Source: Oxyruncus cristatus (taxonomy: Eukaryota; Chordata; Aves; Passeriformes; Cotingidae). From it: a stretch of 64,000 nt of DNA. Within the stretch, counting starts at the first letter, position 1; each line of letters begins with the position of its first letter. The notes under the pieces were generated by a model, which ran no database searches, was not told the origin of the DNA, and was given only the letters and a program-made list of their open reading frames with translations. Of the stretch, positions 37,701 to 50,103 are shown one piece after another. The stretch is from NCBI GenBank assembly GCA_013399855.1, contig VXAY01002047.1, positions 62,001 through 126,000 on the forward strand, in the 5' to 3' direction. Position numbers and translations under genes: made by a program.

Positions 37701-40700
37701 TCTATATATAAGCATACTACCTTTGGTAAATATAGTAATAGAGTATTTTTATATAAATATGGTACAATAGAGCAGCTTCCTTCTACAGTGACATTTCAGT
37801 CACATAGAGGACTGCATAATTTACATTTTCAAGCTGAGAACTAGGTGGGAACTGGTGCTGTCATGTTTGCATTAAGTGTTTATACAGCCTGAAACTCAAG
37901 CCTGCAGAGTTTTGAATGTATTTTTTTCATTTTGATAGGGATTGTACTCTTGTCATGTAGTGAAGTAGACTCCATTGGAATAACTGAGTTGCTGAAGTGG
38001 TGATGAAATACAGGTGGAGGATTTTCTGTCCTGTATCTGGGCGGTCATCTGTTGTATGACAGATGTGGTCTCCATATTTTATTTGTGAGATGGCCATCTG
38101 CCAATCATTTGGTTAAAAGAGGTGGAAGGACACCCTTGAGGAAGTGTGAGACACAGGAATGTTCCAGCAGGCCCAAGAGCCTGCACCTTCTGTATCTGAC
38201 CCAGTACAAATGCTAACTGCAGTAGATGATCAGTCCTTTGTAACAAGAAAAATTCTTCCAAGTGACATGCGTGTTCTGTTTACATATAGGTGTATTACAA
38301 ACGTAAGTGAGTTAGATGTGTGTGTCAAGAATAGTTCAGCACATTGTTGTTCTGATCTGGATGGTGGCTTTTATTACATGCAAAGTATTCATATCCGCAG
38401 GTCTTGACCAGCAGTGAACTTAGGATTTTCATTTAGGTACATGTTGTGACTCTGAACATTTCAGAGCCAAGTTTACTGGCTGAGGCCTTTGTCTTGCATA
38501 TTAAATTTATGCATGATACTGATTTGGGAGTTTAGAAAAAACCAAAATCATGTGAGTAGCTGCTTTGGTTTGAAAGAATTTAGAAAAATTAAGTGGATTT
38601 AGAAAAGACAACTGTTTTTTTCGTAAGATATGGACAGAAAGCTAAGAGATTAGGAAAACTATTCACCCAGCCCAAAGTTGTGTAGAATCAGTCCCAAAAT
38701 TCCTGTTAAGGTGAAACTTGATTTAGGTAAAGAAATCATTCCTGATTTTAGCTATAAGACCTTGCTTTGACTCTACAGAGTATGTCTGAGGATGTTGTAG
38801 CAGTAGGTTCATTGTGCAAATTATTTTTTAACAGACACTATTTTAAAATTCTGTAATGAAAGTATTTATTAGCAAATAAATATAAAAACAATCTCCCTAG
38901 GGCGAGGAGGGGATTGTGTCGTAATTGTTTTACCTTGCTTGTTTCTGGTAGTTACATGATGCAGAACTATTTAATAAAACACAATTTCTGCAGGAGTGGG
39001 ATTTTGAAGTCCTTGAAAATATTAGCACTTATAATCCTGTATAGGTGAAGAAGTGAATAATGCAGTGAAAATAAGTCCCAAGGACATAATTATAGGATGT
39101 TGTTTGGTTGTGTGCTGCTTGTCCTGCCAACATGAAGAAGCAGGCACACTGAGAAGGAATATGGTTGGAGAAATTTGAAGAATATAATTGGGACATGCTT
39201 GCAAGATTGATGCAGAGCAGACAGTTCTCCATCTCCTCTGGTGCCCCTCATCTCTAAATCACTCATTCGAAGATCTCTAGCCATTTCTTTAAAATTATCC
39301 AAGTTGGAGCTGAACCAGAGAATGAAAATAAATTATTTGTATTGCAGAATTCTTGTGTATTTAAAAGATGCTTACATTCAATGTTAATAATAGAGCTCCT
39401 CATTTAAGTCAGTATATTGCTGCTCCTTGTAACCAGCCATAAATTCTCTACAGTCCTGTATGTGCTGATAGACTAGAAAATGATACATCTTTTTTATTAG
39501 TTCAATATCATCAAATAGCCAGGGGAATTCATGCAGGAGGCATTTTTACACAGGGCTGTCACCTGCAAAACAACTCCAGCAATGCCAATGGGAGGTTGTG
39601 TATTCCTGTCTCATGCAGTAAGTGCTGGGAAAAAACTAGAGTTTGATGTGCTTTAAGTGCAAACACGAACTGTGGAGGAAGGACTTGCTTTTTCATGCAT
39701 TGTTTCAGCAGCAGTGGCTTAGCAGAGCAAGTTCATTGGTACTTTTTACCAAATCTCAAGTCTTCAGTGTGTTTTCCAGATATAGCCGGCTGGAATTAGT
39801 TCAAGCATTTTGTTTGTTGGTGACCAGAAGGGCAGATAGTTCCCTCTCTCTCCCTTACCACTTTTGCTTGCCACAGTTTCTACAGAATGGAAAAAGAAAT
39901 GAAGGGATGGCTTTGAACACCTCTGTGGAAGAAATTCTAAAAGGACAGATCCAAATAGTTGTTTTCAGCAGTTGTGCCACTGGATGGTTTTCATCTTCTG
40001 TGTGATAAATAGGATTTTGTATGCTTTTGTGGATTCTCTTCAGAAATGAAAGCTATCAGCTTCCGGTGCGGATGCACATTTGAATGGGATTGGGTTTCAG
40101 TTGAGTTACGTCTCAAGGAGTCCCATTGCCCATCATTGTAGCTGCCAGCACAGTGTAGGTGCCTGGTTTCAGCCTGTCCTCGCTGTGAGGGAAGAACTGG
40201 TAGTTCAAGGCACAATGAAAGGTTCAGGTCAGGTGTCAGCAATGCCATCTTCCAGAGCATGACTTCAGTTATAGTTCTCACATCCAATGAATCTTACATT
40301 TATGGTAGAACATAAGAAAAAAACAAACAAATTACACAACAGCACGGCTAGAGATAACAATTTTTAACAGACTGAATGTAGTCCTTTAAGATTCACAGAA
40401 TTCCTGCAGAGATCTTTCTTACTTCCTATTTGATGCTACCACATCACATTCAGATGGCAAATTTTTAATATTTATGTGGGCAATCAGTGGCAGTCCAATT
40501 CCCAAATTTTTTCTTTCAGTCACTTATTGATGACAAAACACGTTGTTATCTTAGCAGAACCACAGACAAGATCGTACTAACGTCAGTAGAAACATGTAAT
40601 GTGATATTTTCTAGTAGCATATAGTGTAGCTCATGAGTATTTGGTGTTTTCTTCTTCCCAGTTGCTTTGTAGTTTAAAGAGCATTTTCTCATTCGAGCTT

Positions 40701-40739
40701 GTCACTTCTGCTGCTAATTCATCTTTTAATGTCTTTCAG

Positions 40740-40823
40740 CTTGCCACTTTAGAATTCCCTCCAAAGAAGCTCTTTGGAAACAAGGATGAACGAGTGATTG
40801 CAGAACGACGGAGCCACTTAGAG
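40740..40823 (+). CDS. KIF16B: KIF16B coding exon, PX domain membrane-insertion loop
   Basis: This 84-nt, phase-0 exon encodes LATLEFPPKKLFGNKDERV and then IAERRSHLE. FPPKK is the proline-rich PX loop. The Leu-Phe pair (codons at 40770-40775) corresponds to the human residues known to insert into the membrane and to be needed for endosome binding. The ERRSHLE segment carries the Arg that supports the phosphoinositide pocket. The acceptor is TTTCAG (40734-40739) and the donor GTAATG (40824), a weaker match than the other donors. All key residues are conserved, so the PX domain is expected to be functional. Confidence 0.97.
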
Positions 40824-43492
40824 GTAATGCCAACTTTTTAACAGGCTTCTGTGGTGTGTTTAGGTGGAGTACTCTCTGCTTGACCAACAGAAACCATTCC
40901 CATACGGTCAACATTAAATAGCCTGCTTGTAAGTATTAAATTACTTGCTGCCTCGTTTAACACAGGAGGTGGCAGCAGTAGATTGCAAAGTAATGAACAA
41001 TCTCTTAAAACATAAATTATTCCTACTCTAGAAAAAAAAAAGGCAACTCTTTAAAGATATTCATAGGAGGTACATTTATTTAAGGGGGAAAGGTGGTGGG
41101 TGAGGTAAGTGTTCACTGTAGACAGATGGTCCCTGTGCAAGACAAGATTAAAAAATACATTGATACTTTAAATGTAATTTGTTAGCTGAAGATTTACTTA
41201 TTTTATCATAGTTACTGTATCCAAATACCTCATGACAGAAGGAAAGCGATATTTAGGCATCTCTGAGTTTTATTTTGTAGCCCAGCTTTCTGAATGTATT
41301 CTTTTTCTTTCAACTAATTTTAAAAATTAATTTTATTGTGGACAAGGTTTTTGAGTTTGAGGGTTTGAGTTATTTTGCTCGTTCTGCAGTGCCGTGTGGA
41401 TGGCATAATTTTGAACTCCTATCACACATTAGGTCTTTATATTTCTATGTTAATGCATGTTTTATTGCAGCCCAGGGGCAGGAGGTGGGGTTTTGGGAAA
41501 GAAGAAGAGGCGTGATCAAAGACTAAACTATACACCCTGCAACTATATTGTAGCCACATGGGGCTTACTTGATCATGCGAGTCATTAAGAATTATATTCT
41601 TTGTATAACTAAAATAGCATTAAGTAGAGCTTTAGAGAAATTAATATGAAAGTAAATTGCTTACAACTGAAATCTTTCCTTACATGTTTTGAATTTTTTC
41701 TCACCTTTTCTTTGATCTACCAACAAAACATCCTCCCACTGACTTTTGATGTGAGGTTGTCTTACACAGAGCATAGAATGTAGGTTTTTTCTCTTTCACG
41801 TCTTCAATATACAGCATAAAGACATGGCCACATTCCAGTCTAGTACTCAATTTGCATATTTTTGTACCAGTAAGGAATTTAATCCCTTAATCTTCCTGAC
41901 CTTTCATTGATTTAATAACAGATTTTATTGTAATGTTTCTAGTGTTACAACTGCTGTGCATAGCGATGCTTTGATCCTAGTCATGTAGTACTTTACAGCT
42001 CTCTATATAGCTGGGTTTAACTTAAGATTAAATCATATCTATTTTAACTAAATTAAGTCATTAAAACCTCGTTACCTATATATTTTGCAAGCATAATGAT
42101 ATATAGCCATTGTTCACATGAATTTATTTTGCCATATGCCACTTGGCCATGCCACTCCATAGTTGTGACAAATCACTCAGTGTTCAGGAACTGAAGATCC
42201 CCTGTGGCTAAGTTAAATAAAGAGGACAAGGACGTAAGCGTTACCAACCTTGCCATGAGGAATTCAATGCAACAAGCTGATCAAAATGCCCCTTATGTCC
42301 AGATCTCTAATCATGGTATTTTCTTTTAACTACATATTTAAAAGTTGTTTGCTGTGGCTTTGCCAACAGCTGAAAGGTTTCAACTCACATAGCTGCAGCC
42401 TCCTTGGTGAAGAGTGAGAGAAACCACCTAAGCAGTGATGGTTTTCAAAGTCATGGAATGCATTGAAGGCTCAAAGAACATTTTGAGTTGTGCTGTGAAA
42501 GTGGATTGTGGTAATGGAAGGTAGCACAGGCACCACTTCTGCTGAAAATGCTGGCTTTCCTGCCTTGTGCCTTTCAGTCCTTGAGCACACTTCAGTGGCT
42601 AACTGGAAAGCAGTAAATGGATGGATTTTCTTCTGTGAGGGATGTGGTTTCTTGGCCTTTAGACCACAGCCCATTTCTCATGTGGGAATTTGATCAGAAA
42701 GAAGGTGAGGGCATTAGACCTTACTATCAAACAGAAACATGGCTTGTGCTCAGCTGGTTTCCATACCTGATCCCGTACCTTGATTTGCTGAAAACCCTTT
42801 GCAATTTCTTTGCAATTTCTTTCATCATCACAGATGATGTGTTGGTATGGCTGTAGTAGAGTATAAAAGCCTGTTTGGTTGTTCCACAGTCAAGAGCTAA
42901 TGGCTAAAACAGCATTTTTAGAAAAGGCAAAGTACAGCTTCCAGACCAGCACAAATGTATAATCTTTTTCAACTTCTGAGCTGACTTTATTGACCAAAAA
43001 GAAATGACAGCTTGACAAATGCCAGTCCAATAAGTGTTTGAACAAATATTCTGTATTGTAATATCATTAGTAGAGCTGTTATCCTGGTGGTGGATGATAA
43101 AGAAATTACTCTGCTCTTCCAGTTGTTACATTAGGTATTTTATACATCTTCAATAGTCTGGGACTTCATGTCATTTTTCCTGAACTTTTTGGATTGAAGT
43201 AGCTTTGGCTAGTCCAGTGCTTCCCACAGGTCATCTCTGAGCAACTGCAGTTTTCCTTGTGCTTAATTGGATTTGTCCAAAACATTCTTTGAGGGACAGT
43301 GTAGGAAGAGTTTAGGTTTTTCTACACATAACCTTTCTGATTCTTGCCACAGTGAAAAGAGTGCTGACAACAGCAGTGGGGTTTGTGATACATTTCAAGG
43401 CAACTGCAGTCAGGGGGGCTGGCTGTGGTAGGGTTTGCTTTGTTTTGAGATTGAGACATAGAGTTACCTTATTTCAGCCTGCAATTAGAAGT

Positions 43493-43510
43493 CATAATAT
43501 GCATATTATG
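43493..43510. repeat. Perfect 18-bp palindrome
   Basis: CATAATATG is followed directly by its reverse complement. It is AT-rich, with an ATGCAT core that resembles POU-type dimer sites. The function is unknown and chance is possible. Confidence 0.5.
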
Positions 43511-44360
43511 TCATAATGGAGATGAAATTACCCGAAGTAAAAGAATCCAGAAAGCCCCAAATTATGAGGATTGTGATTTTTAAATCACAGTAAGTGCAAA
43601 GTTTATGTAAAACATTAAGTTCTTTTATTTATCCTAGCTGATACAAATGCTTGATAGCCAAAAAGCTTGACAAGGCCTTGTTTTTAGGAATGCACATTAC
43701 ATGAGTTATTTTTGTGTGAGGCGAAGCTGAGAAGTCATCTTTGATCTCCGGCATATGTAATTGCAATGTAAAAACTTTTGCTTTGTGTCATGGGTTTACT
43801 TGTTCTAAAACTAAACACGAATTTTTTCCCTTCCCCCTGCCTCACGGTGTGTGTGGGGGGTGGGGTGATGTTTGAATGAGCAGGCTGGTTTTGCCTTGGG
43901 TATTTGCGCAAACACAGAAGAAGTGGCCACAGTTTGACATTCCAAGCTAATAGCTGGGGAGAGGGGAAAGAGGACACTCAGTTTTTTGGTGGTGGCAGGG
44001 ACAAGGAAGGGTGTGTGTGGCAAGAGCTGGGAGGCTGCTTGGTTCTCAGGCTGGCTGCCTAGTTTGCTGGCACGTTTTTTTTTTTCTGCCGCCCTGCCCT
44101 GCCTGCGTGGATTTTGTTTGGATTCCATTGGAGAGGAACTATTTTTGTTTTTGGGAAGAGAGAGAGAGCCACCTTTGTTTTCCCTTCTCCGGCTCCTGTG
44201 TTTTTGGCAGCAGTTTTGGTGCACCTCTGCGAAGGAAAGGGGGAGTCACATGGCCAGCAGCAGACATTGTGAGTTTCCTTTGGGAAGAACCCTTTCTTTC
44301 TTCTTCTTCCCCCCGCCGCCCCCCCTCGCCCACCAAGCACACCTGGGGGCCTCCACGTGG

Positions 44361-44453
44361 TGACTGCCAGAGCCCAACAGCGCCCCCTGCTGACTGACCC
44401 CGGGCACAGCAGGCTCTGACCGCCAGAGATCCAACAGCACCCCCTGCTGACTG
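44361..44453 (-). promoter_or_regulatory. Two tandem CTCF-like motifs inside the LTR
   Basis: Two diverged 36-37 bp repeats (44361-44396 and 44417-44453) each carry a C-rich core. On the minus strand these cores (44379-44392 and 44436-44449) read CAGCAGGGGGCGCT and CAGCAGGGGGTGCT, close to the CTCF consensus CCAGCAGGGGGCGC. Both have the same orientation and are 57 bp apart. Binding is inference. Confidence 0.6.
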
Positions 44454-44590
44454 TGGTTAGAATTGCACCAAAAAGCACAAACTGAACTGTTCACTTTTCA
44501 TTGAAAGGGATTTTTGGGTATAGGATTATTGTTTGGTTGGGGTTTTGTGTTGTGTTCTTTTGTTGTTCTGCCAATACACATATATCCTTT

Positions 44591-44596
44591 AATAAA
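44591..44596 (+). promoter_or_regulatory. AATAAA poly(A) signal of the 954-bp LTR
   Basis: A canonical signal near the expected R region of the LTR. It lies in sense with KIF16B, so it could in principle end transcripts early in the last intron. Confidence 0.5.
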
Positions 44597-47500
44597 GGGC
44601 TGTTATTTTCTTTTTCTCCACATTTTCTCAATTGGAGCCTCTTAATTTCGGATTTACAATTGCTTAGAGGGAGGAGTTTTGGTCTTCCTTATAACTCATC
44701 CTCCTTAGCAAAACACTTCTGTCTCATTAAACTGAGACACTTTGGTATAATATCAAATCTTTTGAGCTATATCTTACATTACCATAGAGGTGTGAAGAAA
44801 TAACGTGCAAGTTTGCACAAACGTTTTTGCCTATGCATCTGAAAACACCTAAATTGTATTTAAAATTACCTACCCAAAATACCCCATTGCAATCTATTAA
44901 TTTAATATTTCGTCAGGGACCTGTTGCAGGGCAAAACTCTAAATTAATTGTTCCGCAGTTTAAAGACTGTAATTTCACTTCATTGCCAAACTTGCTTGAT
45001 TAAATCCGCCTTAAATGAAACAGCCAAGAATTCTTTTGATTAAAGTTAATGAACAGAAGTTAGTGTGTATCTATCTTTTCATGCAATTAGAAATCAGTAG
45101 ACAAGAGTATAGGATCCTTTTTTTTAAGTGAATTCAGATGATGTATATCCTTTTTTCATATTTTTTTAAGCAAAAACTTTGTAAAAGCAGCGCTTGTCAC
45201 AAGAAATACGTGAGTCATTGAATGTATCTGTTCCTGTTTTAACTGTAAAGTATCTTTTATTCTTTAGTGAGTTGCTAGATCTGCGAATGACACTAAAAAG
45301 AAGTTTTCCTGAAATCTCAGCTTCTTTGGATACTGCATTTCTGTGTCATGTGATTCCCCTGATTATTTTTTTTTTCTTCTTCTCTTGGACTCATGCTTTG
45401 TTGTGGGAATGAACATTGTTGTTAGCCCTGTTTTCCCATTGTGCAACCAGAAAAACTGGGCAGGAGCCTAGGCTGACATAACAGATTGAGTTATGTTTTT
45501 TGACTCCTTGGTCAGAAGCCTTGCAGTCCTGGACCCATTAGACCTTCTTTGCTGCTCTTGCTGTCACCAGTGTGCTTAGGAAAAAACAATTGCTATGCTG
45601 ACAAAATCCCAACAGGTGGTTGCTTAAAGTAAAACAAAAACTCTCTTAAGCCTCAACCTGTCTCCTTGTCTCTTTTCCCTGTTTCCTTCTCCCTCTTCCC
45701 AGGGCTGCATTTCCTCTGGTTGGTTTGCAGACAGCAAAGGGGAACAAGCAAAATCCCCAATGGCCTTTTCACAGAGGCATCAACAGACATTTCAAGTCAT
45801 TAGGAGTCATGTGTTGCCTTTTGCTGCCACTTACAGAGCTCAGGGAGTGAAAGTCAACCCGTGACTGTCTGGGAAGGTGAGCCTACATCAAATTTTGTAG
45901 GAGCACATATGTCTTCCTGGCATTGCCTCTGCTCTTCTTTTTTCTTAGTACTTTGAACCTCTTTAAAAAAATAGATGTGCTCAATTTATTTAAAATTAAT
46001 AATATAAATGTCCTTAACCTCCTCAATTCCTGGTGTCTGCTGATGAGGATTTCAATGATAGGTGTTAATGCAAGAGGCAGAAATAAATCTTGAAAGAGCT
46101 GCATAATTCCATTTTGCTATCCAATCTGTAGCACTGGCTGGGGAGAGCGTTGTAGACACTGAACTGGCTGAAATGTTGCTGTTACTTTCAGTCAAAATTA
46201 GCCTTCCAAAAGTAGATTAACTTAGAAGTCAATTTTGGTTTTCAGTTTGTATTTTCACTTGAGTTCCTTTGGAGGTGATGATTTCTAGGGTATTTTTGGT
46301 ATAATGCTCTAAAGTTAGCCATGCCATCCTTCCTTTTAAAAGTGACAGTCTGCTGGGTTTTAATGGCTCCAGGAATCTGGTACTTAAGGAAAACAGGAAA
46401 TAATGAAAATAGCACCTTTTGTTGAACTTGAATTTATTTTTATTATTTAAATGTCTTACTAGTTTTCAAATTAACACCTTGGTGGCAACCAGCAAAAGAA
46501 ACAGCAGAGGATAAAGAAACGCTCAAAATACTTGTTGACAAATTTGGGCAAAAGAATATCGAAGTCTGCCAGAGACCTCATTTCTTGAGATTTTCTTTGC
46601 AGTCGTGAGTACAGAGTTATTTAAGTGACATTTTAGATGATTCATCATCTGAATGAAGTATGAACTTCATTAGCACATCCCACTGGCTTTTTTGTCACAG
46701 CCCCATCCCTTAATATGTTTAACAACTTTCTTCATTCTAGTTACAGGTTAATTTCTGCTGCAAAAATCCTATCAAGTGAGGTTCAGTTACCATTTCTGTT
46801 TGATTTTTTTTTTCCTCCCCTGACTGACTCCAGTCACAAAGATTTTTCAATGCTACCATATACGTATTTATTCAAAGTGATTATTGAAAGGAAACTATTA
46901 GACTCGGTATCAGCTTACAACAGCATTCCTAATACCAAAGCTTTTTAAAAGGAGCTTTAAAGGCAGCTGCTCACCAGCCTGGCTCTTACAGATTGAATGT
47001 TTGCTTCTGATAGACTGTAAATACTGTTCTTAGCAGCATCTAGATGAGATGGACTTCAGAATGCATTCTGAATACATTTGGTAATCACTGGAAAATAAAA
47101 GAAAGCTCTTCTTTTTTTTTTTTTTTTACAGACATGAATGCACACCAGAAATGACTGCCAGTGCAAAAACAAACAGCTGCAAATGCTGGCGTTTGATAAT
47201 GCTAGAAAGGCTTGTTTCATACCCATAGACTGAACTATGTAATGCAGTATCTTGGAGTGATGGTTTTAATTTCCCACTAGAGGAATAGGGATGCAGCGGG
47301 AGCATGGTAGGAAAGAGCATAGATGCATCCACAAAGATAAAAGGGTGTGTGGTTGGGCCATACTGTGCATATCAGTTATATGAAATCCATGTCATAGATC
47401 ATTTTCTGTTAGGTACAGTTAGTCTGCAGTAAGCGCCTTTCATAACCTCTAGTAATCTTTGAAAAATTTAAGAACAAAAATAACTTCAGTAACAACACTG

Positions 47501-48286
47501 AAGTCTTGCCGTGCCTGCAGACAATAAGACTTTGCATTTAACCATCTGAGAGCAATTCCACACATCAGGTCCCCATCCCTCAGTGCTCACGGCTTTTCCT
47601 GTTTGAAGCATCAGCCCTCAAAAAAGTTGCAGCTTTCAGCACTGAAGTGTTTAATCTTTTTGGGGGTGATTCTTCTTCTTTTGTGAGATCCAGTTGGCTT
47701 CAAGAAGTGAATAAATAAAATTAATTTCAGTTATTGATTACAGTCACTAGATAGAAAAAAGCAGAATTAGGACTTTGCATAGGTCAGCAGTTGATCCCAT
47801 ACCAATAAAATGTTACTTTGATTAAACACCGTAGACTCTCAGCCAGTCCCACAGCAATACAAGACATTATTCTTTTAATAGGAACAGATGATAAAGATGA
47901 TTGTTTAGAAGGAGTGAAAGCCTGGGGTTATATTCTGGATGAGTTAATTTTAAGCTCTGGTCCAAAAAGCTATTGGATGCAAAATGAATGGTGAGTGTAA
48001 GCAGCCACTTGGTCCCATTTGCTCAAACACAAGACCTTATTCAAAATCAGGTCTGAAACCCCATTTTGCAGAGTTTTTTATAGGTAACTTAGCATAACAT
48101 ATGTTCCCCTTGACAAGAATTTTGGGGTTTCTGTAGGTGTATAACTTCATATCCCTACCTTAAAAATGATCTTTTGTGATCAGATGTTTATGTCCATTGC
48201 AACCAAAGAAATAAATAGAATTTGCAGTTTGGAGGCCTTTGTTTTTTTCTTTTTTTTTTAGATATTTCAGATATTTTAGATATTTC

Positions 48287-48309
48287 CTTATTTCCAATCA
48301 GGAAATAAG
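48287..48309. repeat. Perfect 9-bp stem, 5-nt loop
   Basis: CTTATTTCC, loop AATCA, GGAAATAAG. It is preceded by three near-copies of AGATATTT (48260-48285). The stem is short and AT-rich, and no known RNA family is recognised. Confidence 0.4.
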
Positions 48310-50070
48310 CTGGTATGTTTATCATGATTTAGTAAGTTTAGAATATGTGACAGCATATAGTTTGAGCTCCAGCTTAGCTCCAGATCTAATGTGTTTTGCT
48401 GTCAGGTCAGAATAAATTGCTCAACATACCCCTACAAATCAAATTTTGAAGTTGCGTATCTTTGTCTCAGTCTCCAGTAATGGCTCTCCACATTCAGATG
48501 TGGGATGAATAAAGGGGATGCTCAGCCAAGGACACTGGGTTGAACTCAGTGCTATCCGTTTCCAAAGCCAGCACATCAGTCATCCTCCAGCATCTATTTC
48601 ACAAGAGGAAGCAGAGGGTGATGCATGTCAAGTGCTTTGGTAGCTGTTTGCCAAGGCCACTCCAGCAGACGACATGCTGTTGCTGCCAGCCCAGGGATGC
48701 ATGGTAAATTCAATCCTGTTGTTGTTCTTTCTGAATAAATTTTGACAGGACTTGTTTTGACTCGTGCTCTGGAGAAAAGATGGGTTTCCTTCACCAGTCA
48801 GGTCTGGTTTGATCCTTTTCAATTCAGCCACTCACTTCCAAAAGACAACTGACACTGATAGAGCACCTGTAAATCTTAGCCCTTGCTACCTTTTTTTTTT
48901 ATTTCCCTGACAGCCTACAATCCAGTTTTGATTGGAGCTGTCTAAAGCCAATAAATATAAGCTTTTAGCATGCAGACATTTTAAGAAATGTGAAGTCCTC
49001 TGGATTTTAAATTAATTTCAGGCAGAATAAGATTGTAATTTGGGGTGTAGACTGTCTTCAGAAGTTAATTCAACTGATGTGGCATAATAGTAATTCAGCA
49101 TAATGTGCTCATGCCATTAGACTTGCACAGAAAAATGCTCCAAATGGCTATAATGAATAGTTTGGATTTTGAAAACCTGGGAGAGCAATTTCATCTTGAA
49201 TCATAACTGGCATCTCTCAGAATACATGTACATTAAGAAAATTCAAAAAGGTGTATTTATTCAAGTAAATTTCAGTACCACCTTGGGTAAAATTAAATTT
49301 TAGTGGCAGTCAAACACTTCTGGAAATGTAGTGGTAAAGTCTGCTTTTACCTGTACAGCTGTGGAGGAAACTAACCCTGATTCATGGAATCTGCATTATG
49401 CTCTGCATGAAAAAGATAGACAGATTTTCCCGAGGGGATAAAAATGTAAGTTCTGGGGTTTTTTAAATGGAATTTAGGCTGATTAAAGAGCTTGATTCTT
49501 ACCTGCTTAGTTCCAAAGTCATTTAGGTACCTCTAAACATACCCAAAGGAGTGCTGTGTATTGCTGCATCTTCCTCTGCTTTGGGTAAAGTCTAGCCCCA
49601 ACACAGACTTCTGCAGTGTTAGTGCCACTGCGGAGACAAGAAGTCAAGTCTCCATCATTCAGTTTTGTAGCTCCAACAGTAGCAGTGGCTTTCAAAGTAA
49701 AATTCTGTTTTTATAGACCCTGCATTGACCGCCATGTTAATATTTGGGGGCTATGTAGGTAAATCAATTCACTAACAAAAGAGCTACATTACATTTTTAG
49801 TAGGAGCTTGCAGTCTCACCTCCTCCCATCTAGCTCCTTAGCAAACAAGTTCAGTCCAACAAACCAAGAGCTTACATATGTGTGTCACAGTCAAATTGGC
49901 AAGATATTTGCTAATAAATCAAAAAAACCAACCTAACATAAAATTTGCCACACTTGCATTATTTCTGTTAAGAGATGCTTGTAATGTAGAATTTGCTTTG
50001 GATGGAAATTGTGGGGTGGAGTCATACATGCAAACACACAGAGTAAGGTGATATTGATTGGGATGTTATC

Positions 50071-50103
50071 GATCTATCTATCTATTTATTTATTTATTCA
50101 TTC
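50071..50103. repeat. (ATCT)n(ATTT)n microsatellite
   Basis: About three ATCT units followed by about four ATTT units, a compound tetranucleotide repeat likely to vary in length. Confidence 0.8.

Larger units (their letters stand above)
18338..40739 (+). other. KIF16B: KIF16B intron (22.4 kb)
   Basis: The largest intron in view, with donor GTAAGT and acceptor TTTCAG ending at 40739. It holds the CR1 copy and nested solo LTR at 18.4-20.2 kb, a CR1 tail at 28.7 kb, a purine-rich tract at 20930-20995, a T-run at 24541-24559 and a C-rich tract at 25471-25498. From about 29 to 40.7 kb I see nothing beyond single-copy AT-rich DNA and short homopolymers. Confidence 0.85.
43786..44739 (+). mobile_element. 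Solo LTR (954 bp) of an avian endogenous retrovirus
   Basis: It begins TGTCATGGGTTTACTT and ends AACTGAGACA, so the tips are TGTC...GACA. It is flanked by a perfect 5-bp direct repeat, CTTTG, at 43781-43785 and 44740-44744. A 5-bp duplication and the TGTCATGGGTTTACT start fit an avian ERVL-like LTR, though I cannot name the subfamily. The sense orientation is supported by AATAAA at 44591-44596, about 140 bp before the end. The region is much more GC-rich than the host intron, with G-rich (43848-43868) and C-rich (44308-44331) tracts. The many overlapping open frames at 43811-44494 are by-products of this composition. No internal retroviral genes are present. Confidence 0.88.

Noticed and set aside
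43811..44494. Cluster of overlapping 67-139 codon frames on both strands
   Set aside because: They lie wholly within the 954-bp solo LTR and follow its GC-rich composition. No retroviral protein motif is present.
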